Positions 25,497 through 33,104 of a DNA stretch of 64,000 nt are shown here, piece by piece. The position numbers and the translations under genes are program-made. The DNA is from an uncultured Neomegalonema sp. (GTDB lineage: Bacteria; Pseudomonadota; Alphaproteobacteria; Rhodobacterales; Rhodobacteraceae), in NCBI GenBank assembly GCA_937928005.1, contig CALFVD010000044.1, forward strand, positions 1-64,000. Reading direction: 5' to 3'. Each line of letters begins with the position of its first letter. The first letter of the stretch is position 1. Below the pieces are notes generated by a model. The model was given only the letters and a program-made list of their open reading frames with translations. It was not told the origin of the DNA and ran no database searches.

Positions 25497-25624
25497 CCCC
25501 GTTTCCCTGATTTTAAAGCGAATTGCGCAAACGTTGAGCCACAAAGTATCAGGTTTCACGCGAGTCTTGGCGGGAAACCTGATTCAATAAATGCGCAAAT
25601 CGCTATAGGGAAGCGGGGTTTTTT
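25497..25624 (+). terminator. Rho-independent terminator of the lipoprotein gene, split by MITE copy B
   Basis: Left arm CCCCGTTTCCCT (25497-25508) and right arm AGGGAAGCGGGG (25607-25618) pair over 12 bp with one G-T, followed by TTTTTT (25619-25624). Removing the 92-bp insert between the two TA dinucleotides restores a stem with the 6-nt loop GATTTT, a textbook terminator 30 bp after the stop codon. The MITE now fills the loop; the arms are intact, so the structure may still form but with about a 98-nt loop. Confidence 0.8.
25514..25607. mobile_element. 94-bp palindromic MITE, copy B (variant inner stem)
   Basis: Runs from TAAAGCG to CGCTATA, exactly 94 bp, and shares the outer repeat (GCGAATTGCGC...GCGCAAATCGC) and the GTTGAGCCA segment with the other copies. 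Its inner stem is different in sequence, ATCAGGTTTC/GAAACCTGAT instead of GCCATATTT..., but still palindromic. It is inserted in the loop of the lipoprotein terminator at a TA. Confidence 0.8.
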
Positions 25625-25646
25625 GCGCGCTGACCTGCGCCATGTT

Positions 25647-25740
25647 TATAGCCATTTGCGATAAACATGAGCCATATTTCACGCCAAGAGCCGCGCAAAA
25701 TATGGCGTCTGGTAATTCAGGATAATCGTCATTTGCTTTA
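25647..25740. mobile_element. 94-bp palindromic MITE, copy C
   Basis: Runs from TATAGCC to TGCTTTA, exactly 94 bp; near-identical to copies A and E in the core (ATAAACATGAGCCATATTTCA, CCGCGCAAAATATGGCG). Its right end lies in the stop codon of the minus-strand scoB: the terminal TTTA gives the TAA. Only 39 bp separate it from copy B. Confidence 0.85.
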
Positions 25741-26361
25741 GTTAATGAGCGTTGCCGCCGTTTTTTCGCGCATCTCGGCATCGGTAACATTGGGCGCAAG
25801 CTCAACAACTTTCAAACCGCCCTCAACCACATCGAAAACGCCAAGATTGGTGATGATACGATCAACAACGCCCGCACCGGTCAGGGGAAGCGTACATTCC
25901 TTTAGAAGTTTGGATTCGCCTTTTTTATTGGCATGATCCATCACAACGATCACGCGGCCCACACCAGCCACAAGATCCATCGCGCCGCCCATACCCTTCA
26001 CGAGTTTGCCGGGGATCATCCAATTGGCGAGGTCGCCGTTTTCGGCCACCTCCATCGCGCCGAGAATCGCGGCGGCGATCTTACCCCCCCGGATCATGCC
26101 GAAGGATGTCGCAGAGTCGAAATAAGCAGTACGCGGAGCTTCGGTAATTGTCTGCTTACCCGCATTGATCAGGTCCGGGTCTTCATCGCCCTCAAAGGGA
26201 AATGGCCCCATGCCCAGCATCCCGTTTTCGGATTGCAGGGTGATATCCTTGTCACCCGTATAGTTGGCCACCAACGTCGGGATGCCGATACCGAGATTGA
26301 CGTACATGCCGTCTTCGAGTTCCTGCGCGGCCCGTTCGGCCATCTGGTTACGATCCCACAT
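25738..26361 (-). CDS. scoB: 3-oxoacid CoA-transferase subunit B
   Basis: 207 aa. YVNLGIGIPTLVANY near residue 20, catalytic Glu in LQSENGMLGMGPFP (about 45-55), GGKIAAAILGAMEVAENGDLANWMIPGKLVKGMGGAMDLV and GVVDRIITNLGVFDV are all diagnostic of SCOT beta subunits. With ScoA it moves CoA between succinyl-CoA and acetoacetate, joining leucine/HMG-CoA breakdown to central metabolism. Unusually, scoA and scoB are separated by a small ORF and a MITE derivative. The TAA stop is shared with the end of MITE copy C. Confidence 0.95.
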   Translation of the reverse strand: MWDRNQMAERAAQELEDGMYVNLGIGIPTLVANYTGDKDITLQSENGMLGMGPFPFEGDEDPDLINAGKQTITEAPRTAYFDSATSFGMIRGGKIAAAILGAMEVAENGDLANWMIPGKLVKGMGGAMDLVAGVGRVIVVMDHANKKGESKLLKECTLPLTGAGVVDRIITNLGVFDVVEGGLKVVELAPNVTDAEMREKTAATLIN

Positions 26362-26399
26362 GGGCTTGGTTCCTCTTCATAACTCGTCTCTGGCCTATC

Positions 26400-26481
26400 T
26401 ATAACGATTTGCGGTGAATCTGAGCCATATTTAGCGCCAGATATGGCGCTTGGTAATTCAGCATCATCGCAATTCGCTGTG
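26400..26481. mobile_element. 82-bp derivative of the MITE family, copy D
   Basis: Runs from TATAACG to CGCTGTG. Outer repeats (ACGATTTGCGG / ATCGCAATTCGCT) and the CTGAGCCATATTTAGCG, AGATATGGCGCTTGGTAATTCAG segments match copy A, but 12 bp around the loop are missing and the right terminal TA is lost. An older, decayed copy lying between the small ORF and scoB in the CoA-transferase operon. Confidence 0.75.
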
Positions 26482-26532
26482 GCGTGCGTCATCGTTGCGG
26501 TACAGCCTTCCAGCCAAGAGCCGAAAGGGTCG

Positions 26533-26859
26533 TTATTTCTTTTTCCGTGGCGCTTTTGTCGGAGCGGGTTCAGGGGCAAGCAGGGAGTTGAGGTCGAAAC
26601 CGCCCACATCATCATCACCCATCGCCGCCAGCATTTCCCCAAGACCACTAGACCCCATGGCCATCGTTGCCGTCATGAATGAACCCAGATTGGTTGCGCT
26701 GGCGATCATGTATTGCCCGACAAGCTGCGGATTTTTTCTCGCATATCCTTCACCGAAAACAGAGTCGATGGAGTCAACGGCGGCGTGCAAGAAATCGTCT
26801 GTATAACTGATAGCGGCGTCCGAAGAGCTATCACTATCATCTATGTGGTCAATCGACAT
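26533..26859 (-). CDS. Small protein of unknown function between scoA and scoB
   Basis: 108 aa from the ATG at 26859, which overlaps the scoA stop (TAATG); the ORF-track start lies inside scoA. Acidic N-terminus (DHIDDSDSSSDAA), a helical middle (FLHAAVDSIDSVFGEGYARKNPQLVGQYMIASATNLGSF) and a basic Pro/Lys tail (APTKAPRKKK). No recognised family. The coupling to scoA argues that it is translated. The 171 bp between it and scoB contain MITE copy D, so scoB may depend on read-through of that hairpin. Confidence 0.65.
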   Translation of the reverse strand: MSIDHIDDSDSSSDAAISYTDDFLHAAVDSIDSVFGEGYARKNPQLVGQYMIASATNLGSFMTATMAMGSSGLGEMLAAMGDDDVGGFDLNSLLAPEPAPTKAPRKKK

Positions 26860-27566
26860 TATGCTTCGCCCTTCTTGCGGGTGGTACGCTGTTCGATGCG
26901 CTTTTCGTGGCTGCCCTGAATCAGCCGATGCACAAAGATACCAGGCAGGTGGATATGGTCGCCGTCGAGCGACCCGGTGGGGACGATTTCCTCGACTTCC
27001 ATAAGGCATATCTTGCCGCACATTGCCGCTGGCGGATTGAAATTTCGGGAGGTTTTACGGAAAATGCAATTCCCTGTTTCATCGGCCTTCCATGCCTTGA
27101 CGATGGCGATATCGGCGACGATGCCGCGTTCGAGAATGTAAGTCTCCCCGTCGAAATCCTTATGCTCCTTACCTTCGGCGACCTGCGTGCCAACGCCCGT
27201 CTTGGTGTAGAAACCGGGGATGCCCGACCCGCCCGCCCGCATACGTTCGGCGAGCGTACCTTGGGGGTTGAATTCAATCTCCAATTCGCCCGCGAGATAT
27301 TGGCACATGAATTCGTCATTTTCGCCAACATAGGACGAGCACATCTTCTTAACCTGGCGCGTCTGGAGCAGGATGCCGAGGCCGAAATCATCGACGCCCG
27401 CATTGTTAGAATAGACCGTCAGGTCTTTGGTGCCCGCATCGCAAATACCTGCAATCAGGTTTTCGGGAATACCGCAGAGGCCAAACCCGCCCGCCGCAAT
27501 AGTCATCCCGTCGAACAAGACACCGTCTAATGCGGCGGCGGCGGAATCATAGATTTTCTTGGCCAT
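26859..27566 (-). CDS. scoA: 3-oxoacid CoA-transferase subunit A
   Basis: 235 aa. FDGMTIAAGGFGLCGIPENLI near the N-terminus, LTVYSNNAGVDDFGLGILL, SYVGENDEFMCQYLAGELEIEFNPQGTLAERMRAGGSGIPGFYTKTGVGT and FRKTSRNFNPPAAMCGK are standard for SCOT alpha subunits. It supplies half of the alpha2beta2 (or heterodimeric) CoA-transferase with ScoB. First gene of the minus-strand operon scoA-small ORF-scoB. Confidence 0.95.
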   Translation of the reverse strand: MAKKIYDSAAAALDGVLFDGMTIAAGGFGLCGIPENLIAGICDAGTKDLTVYSNNAGVDDFGLGILLQTRQVKKMCSSYVGENDEFMCQYLAGELEIEFNPQGTLAERMRAGGSGIPGFYTKTGVGTQVAEGKEHKDFDGETYILERGIVADIAIVKAWKADETGNCIFRKTSRNFNPPAAMCGKICLMEVEEIVPTGSLDGDHIHLPGIFVHRLIQGSHEKRIEQRTTRKKGEA

Positions 27567-27729
27567 GTCATCCCCAGAAATTCAATGTGTTCGGCACTCT
27601 TACAAGGCGCAGTGTGACAAGGCAATCATCGCTATCAACCCTACCAAAGCACGATGGCAGATTAAATCACACTTGACAATGTTCTTTTTATGATCTTTTT
27701 TGTCCATGATTTGTTTTTGAGGTTCCGCT

Positions 27730-28377
27730 ATGAATTTTCCGCTTGCCATTGATGCGAATAAGGCAATTCTCCTACGCATTGTGGCGGGGTTGGTGGCAAT
27801 GTTGGGCGGCCTGTCGGTAAAGACGGTGAGGCGGCACATTCATCTCTATGCTTTGGCGATTCTGAGGCCCACCGAATCCGCGACGCGGCGGCTGATCGCA
27901 ATTCTCGCTCATGAGATAAGCGTACCGATACGCAGGGCGAGAAACGCGCTAAAAGCTGGTATTCCGAAAGGAAAAGGCACGCGAATTCCGGCTTTCGGCC
28001 TGTTTGATAAAAGAAAGAATGTCGATCCAAAAACGAAACGTGTTCCGGGATATGGGCCGAGTGTGCGGGGCTTTGACGATGAGGAATATTTCCCACCACC
28101 CAAATCCACCCCACATTCGGACGATCTTGTAAATGCCGGGCCGTTAATGCGGCGATTACTGGCTTTACAGCAGGCGCTTGGTGATCTGCCCCGACAGGCA
28201 AGGCGGCTGGCGCGGATGCTTGGATCTGGCAAGGCAAAATGGCCGCGCGCAATGCGACCCGGTCGACCACCAGGACATCGGGCGAAGGGGTCGCATCCAG
28301 TTGATGAAGTGCTTGCCGATTGCCACGAACTCGCCTTGATGGCCCTTAATGAGCCGCCCGAAAGAACACCTCCATAA
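27730..28377 (+). CDS. Conserved alphaproteobacterial protein of unknown function
   Basis: 215 aa, basic. N-terminal 75 residues are two amphipathic or membrane-associated helices (LRIVAGLVAMLGGL). The C-terminal end RAMRPGRPPGHRAKGSHPVDEVLADCHELALMAL is a motif I associate with a family of uncharacterised proteins in sphingomonads and relatives; its role is unknown. GAGG sits 8 nt before the ATG. It stands alone and converges on the esterase gene. Confidence 0.7.
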   Translation: MNFPLAIDANKAILLRIVAGLVAMLGGLSVKTVRRHIHLYALAILRPTESATRRLIAILAHEISVPIRRARNALKAGIPKGKGTRIPAFGLFDKRKNVDPKTKRVPGYGPSVRGFDDEEYFPPPKSTPHSDDLVNAGPLMRRLLALQQALGDLPRQARRLARMLGSGKAKWPRAMRPGRPPGHRAKGSHPVDEVLADCHELALMALNEPPERTPP

Positions 28378-28447
28378 GCCCTTTCACACCCGCAAAATCG
28401 CCCTGCCATTCTCCTCGATTTGGGGAGCGCCTTGTCCTGCGCGATGG

Positions 28448-29101
28448 TCAGTCGGCGAGGTGTTGCATCAGGAATTGGGCGGCGGCGGCTATGCCGCGCT
28501 CATCAATACCATGACCTAGGCCGGGACGCGGGAAACCGGATACCTCAATCCCAACGGCGGCAAGACCTTCACCAGCCTGCTGCATCGACTCGAAAGGAAC
28601 GACCGCATCAGCATCGCCATGAACCAGCAAAATAGGTGGTTTCGTGCGGATCTCATTGCCAAGGCGTTCAGGCTCAAGCAGACGACCCGAAAAACCGACA
28701 ATGCCCGCAAGCGCATGCTCGCGACGCGGACCAACATGGAGAGACATCATCGTGCCTTGCGAAAAGCCCATAAGAGCAACTTTATTAGCGGGTAGACCGC
28801 TGCGCTCGATCTCGGCGGTGATGAAGTCGTCGAGGGCAATAACGGCGCGGGCCATCCCATCGCGCATTTCCTGCTCGGAGGAACCATCAATATACGTAAT
28901 CGGAAACCATTGGCGGCCAGACGGCGCGGCGGCGCAGGGTTCGGGGGCATTGGGCGAGACGAATTCTGTATCAGCCAAAGCACCAGCCATCGGCCCAGCC
29001 AATCCGATAAGGTCGTTGCCATCGGCCCCATAGCCGTGCAGCAAGATGACAAGGCTTTTTGCCTCGCCCGATTTCGCCTCAATTCGTGGTCCTTCGAGCA
29101 T
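28448..29101 (-). CDS. Phospholipase/carboxylesterase-family alpha/beta hydrolase
   Basis: 217 aa. VILLHGYGADGNDLIGLA (oxyanion loop), nucleophile elbow GFSQGTMMS near 118, VHGDADAVVPFESM (Asp) and LGHGIDERG (His) form the Ser-Asp-His triad of the YpfH/lysophospholipase family. It hydrolyses small carboxyl esters or acyl thioesters in the cytoplasm; the natural substrate is unknown. GGAGAG is 4 nt before the ATG. Confidence 0.9.
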   Translation of the reverse strand: MLEGPRIEAKSGEAKSLVILLHGYGADGNDLIGLAGPMAGALADTEFVSPNAPEPCAAAPSGRQWFPITYIDGSSEQEMRDGMARAVIALDDFITAEIERSGLPANKVALMGFSQGTMMSLHVGPRREHALAGIVGFSGRLLEPERLGNEIRTKPPILLVHGDADAVVPFESMQQAGEGLAAVGIEVSGFPRPGLGHGIDERGIAAAAQFLMQHLAD

Positions 29102-29176
29102 TCTTCTCTCCTATGCACACCCTTGTTATGCCGCGATTTCCGAGGCGGAATGTGCAATCACGCTCCTCGAAACCAC

Positions 29177-29809
29177 TCAGACGCCCTCGCGGCCTTTTGC
29201 ATGGCGGTAATAGCTCCACAAGATGCGCGCCGCTACCCCGCGCCACGGCGACCATTGTTCAGCCATTGCGGCGATTTCGGTATGGGTGGGGCGCGCGTCG
29301 AGGTCGAAAAGGACGCGCGCGCTTTCTTGAAGGGCAAGATCCTTGTCGGCGAAAATATCAGCGCGACCCACGCAGAACATGAGGTAGATTTGAGCGGTCC
29401 ATGTGCCGATACCCTTGACGGCGGTGAGCATGGCCATAGCGTCATCGACATCGCCTTTGGCGCAGAAATCGAGGTCGAGACTGCGGGAGTGCAAGGCGTC
29501 GGCGATGGCTTTTGCGTAACGGACCTTTGGGCGCGACAGGCCCAAGGCGCGCAACTCATCTTCGGTCATGGCGAGGACACGGGCTGGCGTATCGACCCCG
29601 GCTTCGGTGACACGGCCCCAGATACCATTTGCGGCGGCGACGGAGACTTGCTGGCCGACGATAATCTGCAGAAGTGGCGAAAAACCCTGCGCGCGGCGGC
29701 GCAAGGGCGGCATTCCGGCAATCTCGATGGCACCAGCAAAACGCGGCTCAATGGCGCTGAGATGAGCGACGCCTTCGGCGATATCGGCTTCGGTCTCGAT
29801 GATTCGCAT
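29177..29809 (-). CDS. DNA-3-methyladenine glycosylase II (AlkA/MAG type)
   Basis: 210 aa from the ATG at 29809 (GGAGG 9 nt upstream); the much longer ORF-track start extends through the divergent gluQ gene and is rejected. HhH-GPD fold: LLQIIVGQQVSVAAANGIW, LRALGLSRPKVRYAKAIA, hairpin-helix-hairpin LTAVKGIGTWTAQIYLMF and the catalytic Asp region DIFADKDLALQ. It removes alkylated purines in base excision repair. Divergent from gluQ with 35 bp between starts. Confidence 0.9.
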   Translation of the reverse strand: MRIIETEADIAEGVAHLSAIEPRFAGAIEIAGMPPLRRRAQGFSPLLQIIVGQQVSVAAANGIWGRVTEAGVDTPARVLAMTEDELRALGLSRPKVRYAKAIADALHSRSLDLDFCAKGDVDDAMAMLTAVKGIGTWTAQIYLMFCVGRADIFADKDLALQESARVLFDLDARPTHTEIAAMAEQWSPWRGVAARILWSYYRHAKGREGV

Positions 29810-29844
29810 TGGCGCTATCCTCCGGTCGCGGGTATATTCGCGCC

Positions 29845-30702
29845 ATGAGTAGCCATGTCGAGCGTTTCGCGCCAAGCCCCACCGGATCGCTTCATCTCGG
29901 CCATGCCTATTCGGCGATGCTGGCATATGATGCGGCGCGTAAGGCAGGCGGGCAGTTTCTACTGAGAATCGAGGATATCGACACGATCCGTAGCCGCCCG
30001 GAATACGAGGCGGCGATATTGGAGGATTTAGCATGGTTGGGCCTGCCTTGGCAGGAACCGATGCTGCGGCAATCGGCGCGTTTTGATGCCTATCGCGCAG
30101 TGATCGAACAATTGATTGAGCGCGGATTACTTTATCCTTGCACCTGTACCCGCAAACAAATTGCGATGAGCGCGCCGCAGGAGGGCGCACCGGGGGTGGG
30201 GGTGTATCCGGGAACATGTCGTGGGCGCGGGTTTGCCGATGCGGACGGGGATTATGCGCTGCGGCTGGATATGCGTAAGGCGCTGGTGTCGTTGGGGGGC
30301 GCGGGCGTCGTGAAGAAGTTGCATTTCAAGGAAATCGGGCGTGGGCCAAACGGTGAAAAAGGCAAGATTGCGCTGGATATGGCGGCGTTGATCGACGGGG
30401 TGGGCGATATCGTATTGGCACGCAAAGATGTACCCGCAAGCTATCATCTATCGGTCGTGTTGGACGATGCTTTTCAGCAGGTAAGCCATGTGACGCGGGG
30501 GCATGATCTGTTTGAGGCGGCACCCATCCACCGGGTGCTACAGGCGTTAACCGGGCGGCCAACGCCGATCTACCGGCACCACGATTTGATCCGTGATGAG
30601 ACAGGACGGCGGTTGGCGAAACGGGATGATGCACGTAGCATTTCTACCCTACGGATGGAAGGCGCGACCCCCGATGATATTCGCGCGATGGTGGGGTTAT
30701 GA
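29845..30702 (+). CDS. gluQ: Glutamyl-Q tRNA(Asp) synthetase
   Basis: 285 aa from MSSHVERFAPSPTGSLHLGHAYSAM at 29845; shorter than GluRS because the anticodon-binding part is absent. HLGH motif at about 18, zinc-site region YPCTCTRKQ, and the KMSKS equivalent RLAKRDDARSIS near 265. It attaches glutamate to queuosine in tRNA-Asp. Overlaps the DMT exporter gene by 4 bp. Confidence 0.93.
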   Translation: MSSHVERFAPSPTGSLHLGHAYSAMLAYDAARKAGGQFLLRIEDIDTIRSRPEYEAAILEDLAWLGLPWQEPMLRQSARFDAYRAVIEQLIERGLLYPCTCTRKQIAMSAPQEGAPGVGVYPGTCRGRGFADADGDYALRLDMRKALVSLGGAGVVKKLHFKEIGRGPNGEKGKIALDMAALIDGVGDIVLARKDVPASYHLSVVLDDAFQQVSHVTRGHDLFEAAPIHRVLQALTGRPTPIYRHHDLIRDETGRRLAKRDDARSISTLRMEGATPDDIRAMVGL

Positions 30703-31580
30703 CGGCGCGCGGCGGGGCCATGCTGGCAAGTTTTTATGCAGGCATCATGTTCGGCGTCTTTTGGGTGCCGATCCGTGCGCTTGAACAGGCGGGATTCGAG
30801 GGGCCGTGGCCCGCGACATTGTATGTCGCCGCGCCGGTAATCTTTACACTGCCAATCTATTGGCGATACCGGGCCGACCTAAGCAATGGGCGGGGATTGC
30901 TGGGCGGGGTGCTTTGTGGGATTGCGCTTGGCCTTTATGCGATGGCGTTTTTGTATACCGATGTCGTGCGGACGGTGTTGCTGTTCTATCTAATGCCGAT
31001 CTGGGGGTTTTTACTGGGACGGATCGTATTGGGGGAGGCGGTAACGGGGCTGCGCTGGATGGCCATTGCGCTTGGGTTTGCCGGGATTGCGGTGATTTTT
31101 GGGGCAGAATCAGGCTTGCCGGTGCCGGAGAATATCGGCGACTGGATGGCGCTGGCTTCGGGCATGATCTGGGCTGTGGCGTCGATTTTGATCCTCACGA
31201 ATCCGGGGGTCAACGCATGGGTGCATTGCGCGAATTTCTTTGTTTTTGCGACAATTTTGACGGTCTGTATTGCATTGGCCTCAGGAATACCGCCGCCTGA
31301 TGTTGCGCTGCTGGAGCCAGTAATCTGGTGGTTGCTACCGGTCGCGTTGCTGATCGCCCTACCCGTTGGTTTTGCTACGGTCTATGGCGCAACGATCCTA
31401 AACCCCGGTGTTGTTGGGCTGTTGTTTATGGGCGAAGTCGCGGTTGCGGCAATTTCGGCGGCAATCCTAACGGATGAGCCATTCGGGTTACGCGAAGGGG
31501 TGGGCGTGATGCTGGTCATGGCGGCGGGCTTGCTAGAGCCATTGCGGGAAATCATGGCGAACGATCAGGTGGCCGCATGA
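30699..31580 (+). CDS. DMT-superfamily (EamA) transporter
   Basis: 293 aa with about ten hydrophobic helices in two EamA repeats. Examples are FYAGIMFGVFWVPIRAL, VRTVLLFYLMPIWGFLLGRIVLGE and NPGVVGLLFMGEVAVAAISAAIL; the Y-L-x-P-I-W-x-x-L and GEVAVAAISAA positions match the end of each repeat. Likely an inner-membrane exporter of metabolites or amino acids. Translationally coupled to gluQ. Confidence 0.88.
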   Translation: MTARGGAMLASFYAGIMFGVFWVPIRALEQAGFEGPWPATLYVAAPVIFTLPIYWRYRADLSNGRGLLGGVLCGIALGLYAMAFLYTDVVRTVLLFYLMPIWGFLLGRIVLGEAVTGLRWMAIALGFAGIAVIFGAESGLPVPENIGDWMALASGMIWAVASILILTNPGVNAWVHCANFFVFATILTVCIALASGIPPPDVALLEPVIWWLLPVALLIALPVGFATVYGATILNPGVVGLLFMGEVAVAAISAAILTDEPFGLREGVGVMLVMAAGLLEPLREIMANDQVAA

Positions 31581-31647
31581 AGATGCAACGCTATCCTAAC
31601 CATCGGCCTGTAAGAGCGGGGTATTACGCCTCGAACCGGAGAGAAAA

Positions 31648-32991
31648 ATGCGCATCACCATGATCGGCACGGGCTATGTGGGCCTCGTCTCTGGGGCTTG
31701 CTTCTCGGATTTTGGCCATATTGTCACCTGCATCGACAAGGACGCAGCGAAGATTGAGACGCTGCGCGCGGGCGGCATCCCCATCTATGAACCGGGGCTG
31801 GCGGCATTGGTACAGACCAATGTGCAGGCCGGGCGGCTGTTCTTTGACACCGATGCGCGCGAAGCGATCCGATCATCGGATGTGGTCTTCATCGCAGTTG
31901 GCACACCTTCACGGCGCGGCGATGGCCATGCGGATTTAAGCTATGTCTATGCAGCAGCAGAAGAAATCGCCGGGATGATCGAGGGATTCACAGTCGTCGT
32001 GACGAAATCGACGGTGCCAGTGGGCACGGGCGACGAGGTCGAGGCGGTAATCCGACGGGCAAATCCGAAGGCCGATGTAACGGTCGTATCAAACCCCGAA
32101 TTCCTACGCGAAGGCGCGGCAATCGAAGATTTCAAGAGGCCCGACCGAGTGGTTATCGGCATCGAAGACGACCGCGCACGCGCACCGATGCAAGAGTTGT
32201 ATCGCCCGCTCTACCTGAATGAGACGCCCATCGTCTTTACGCAGCGGCGCACCTCTGAGCTAATCAAATACGCCGCGAATGCTTTTCTCGCGACGAAAAT
32301 CACGTTCATCAACGAGATTGCAGACCTGTGCGAAGCCGTTGGCGCGGATGTGCAACAGGTTGCAAAAGGCATCGGCCTCGACAAACGGATCGGTGGCAAG
32401 TTTCTGAATGCTGGGCCGGGCTATGGCGGGTCGTGCTTCCCTAAGGATACGCTGGCCTTATCAAAGACAGCCCATGAGGCGGGAACGCCGCTGGAAATCG
32501 TGCAATCGGTCGTGACGGCCAATGCGGATCGGAAGAAGGCGATGGCGGGCCGTATTATTGAAGCGATGGATGGCGATGTGCGCGGTAAGACCGTCGCGGT
32601 GCTGGGCCTCGCCTTCAAACCGAATACGGATGATATGCGCGATGCACCTTCGCTAGACATCGTGCCCGCGCTGCTGGCGGCTGGCGCGCGGGTGCAGGCT
32701 TACGATCCCGAAGCCATGAATGAGGCGCGCAAGTTGATGGCTGGCCCCGCCTATTGCGCGGATGCGTATGAGGCAATCGAGGGTGCAGATGCACTGGTGA
32801 TCGTGACGGAGTGGGATCAGTTCCGCGCGCTCGATTTCGTGCGGGTAAAGGCGCTGTTGAACACGCCGATGATCGTGGATTTACGCAATGTCTATGATAC
32901 CGCGACGATGGAAGCGCATGGATTCGGGTATAGCTGTATCGGTCGCCCCGGCCTGCCCCTACCGAATGTTTCAGCGCGCAAGTTGGCATAG
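31648..32991 (+). CDS. ugd: UDP-glucose 6-dehydrogenase
   Basis: 447 aa. N-terminal Rossmann GTGYVGLVSGACFSDFGH, AVGTPSRRGDGHADLSYV, VVTKSTVPVGTG, NPEFLREGAAIEDF, central ANAFLATKITFINEIADLCE and the catalytic Cys in GPGYGGSCFPKDTLAL, then AVLGLAFKPNTDDMRDAPS. Converts UDP-glucose to UDP-glucuronate for exopolysaccharide or lipid sugars with two NAD+. Monocistronic by appearance; GGAGAG precedes the ATG and no sugar genes are adjacent. Confidence 0.96.
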   Translation: MRITMIGTGYVGLVSGACFSDFGHIVTCIDKDAAKIETLRAGGIPIYEPGLAALVQTNVQAGRLFFDTDAREAIRSSDVVFIAVGTPSRRGDGHADLSYVYAAAEEIAGMIEGFTVVVTKSTVPVGTGDEVEAVIRRANPKADVTVVSNPEFLREGAAIEDFKRPDRVVIGIEDDRARAPMQELYRPLYLNETPIVFTQRRTSELIKYAANAFLATKITFINEIADLCEAVGADVQQVAKGIGLDKRIGGKFLNAGPGYGGSCFPKDTLALSKTAHEAGTPLEIVQSVVTANADRKKAMAGRIIEAMDGDVRGKTVAVLGLAFKPNTDDMRDAPSLDIVPALLAAGARVQAYDPEAMNEARKLMAGPAYCADAYEAIEGADALVIVTEWDQFRALDFVRVKALLNTPMIVDLRNVYDTATMEAHGFGYSCIGRPGLPLPNVSARKLA

Positions 32992-33104
32992 CGTTTTCTT
33001 ATCCATTGAATTTGAATATAAATTTCAGACTCATTGACGTTTAAGTAAATGTTTTCTCTCTCGCCGGTTTGCCCTAATATCACCAGCAACCGGGAGGAGA
33101 TGAT

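Noticed and set aside
29810-30217. N-terminal extension of the AlkA-type glycosylase ORF
   Set aside because: The extra 136 residues are antisense to gluQ; a good ribosome-binding site and conserved start are at 29809.
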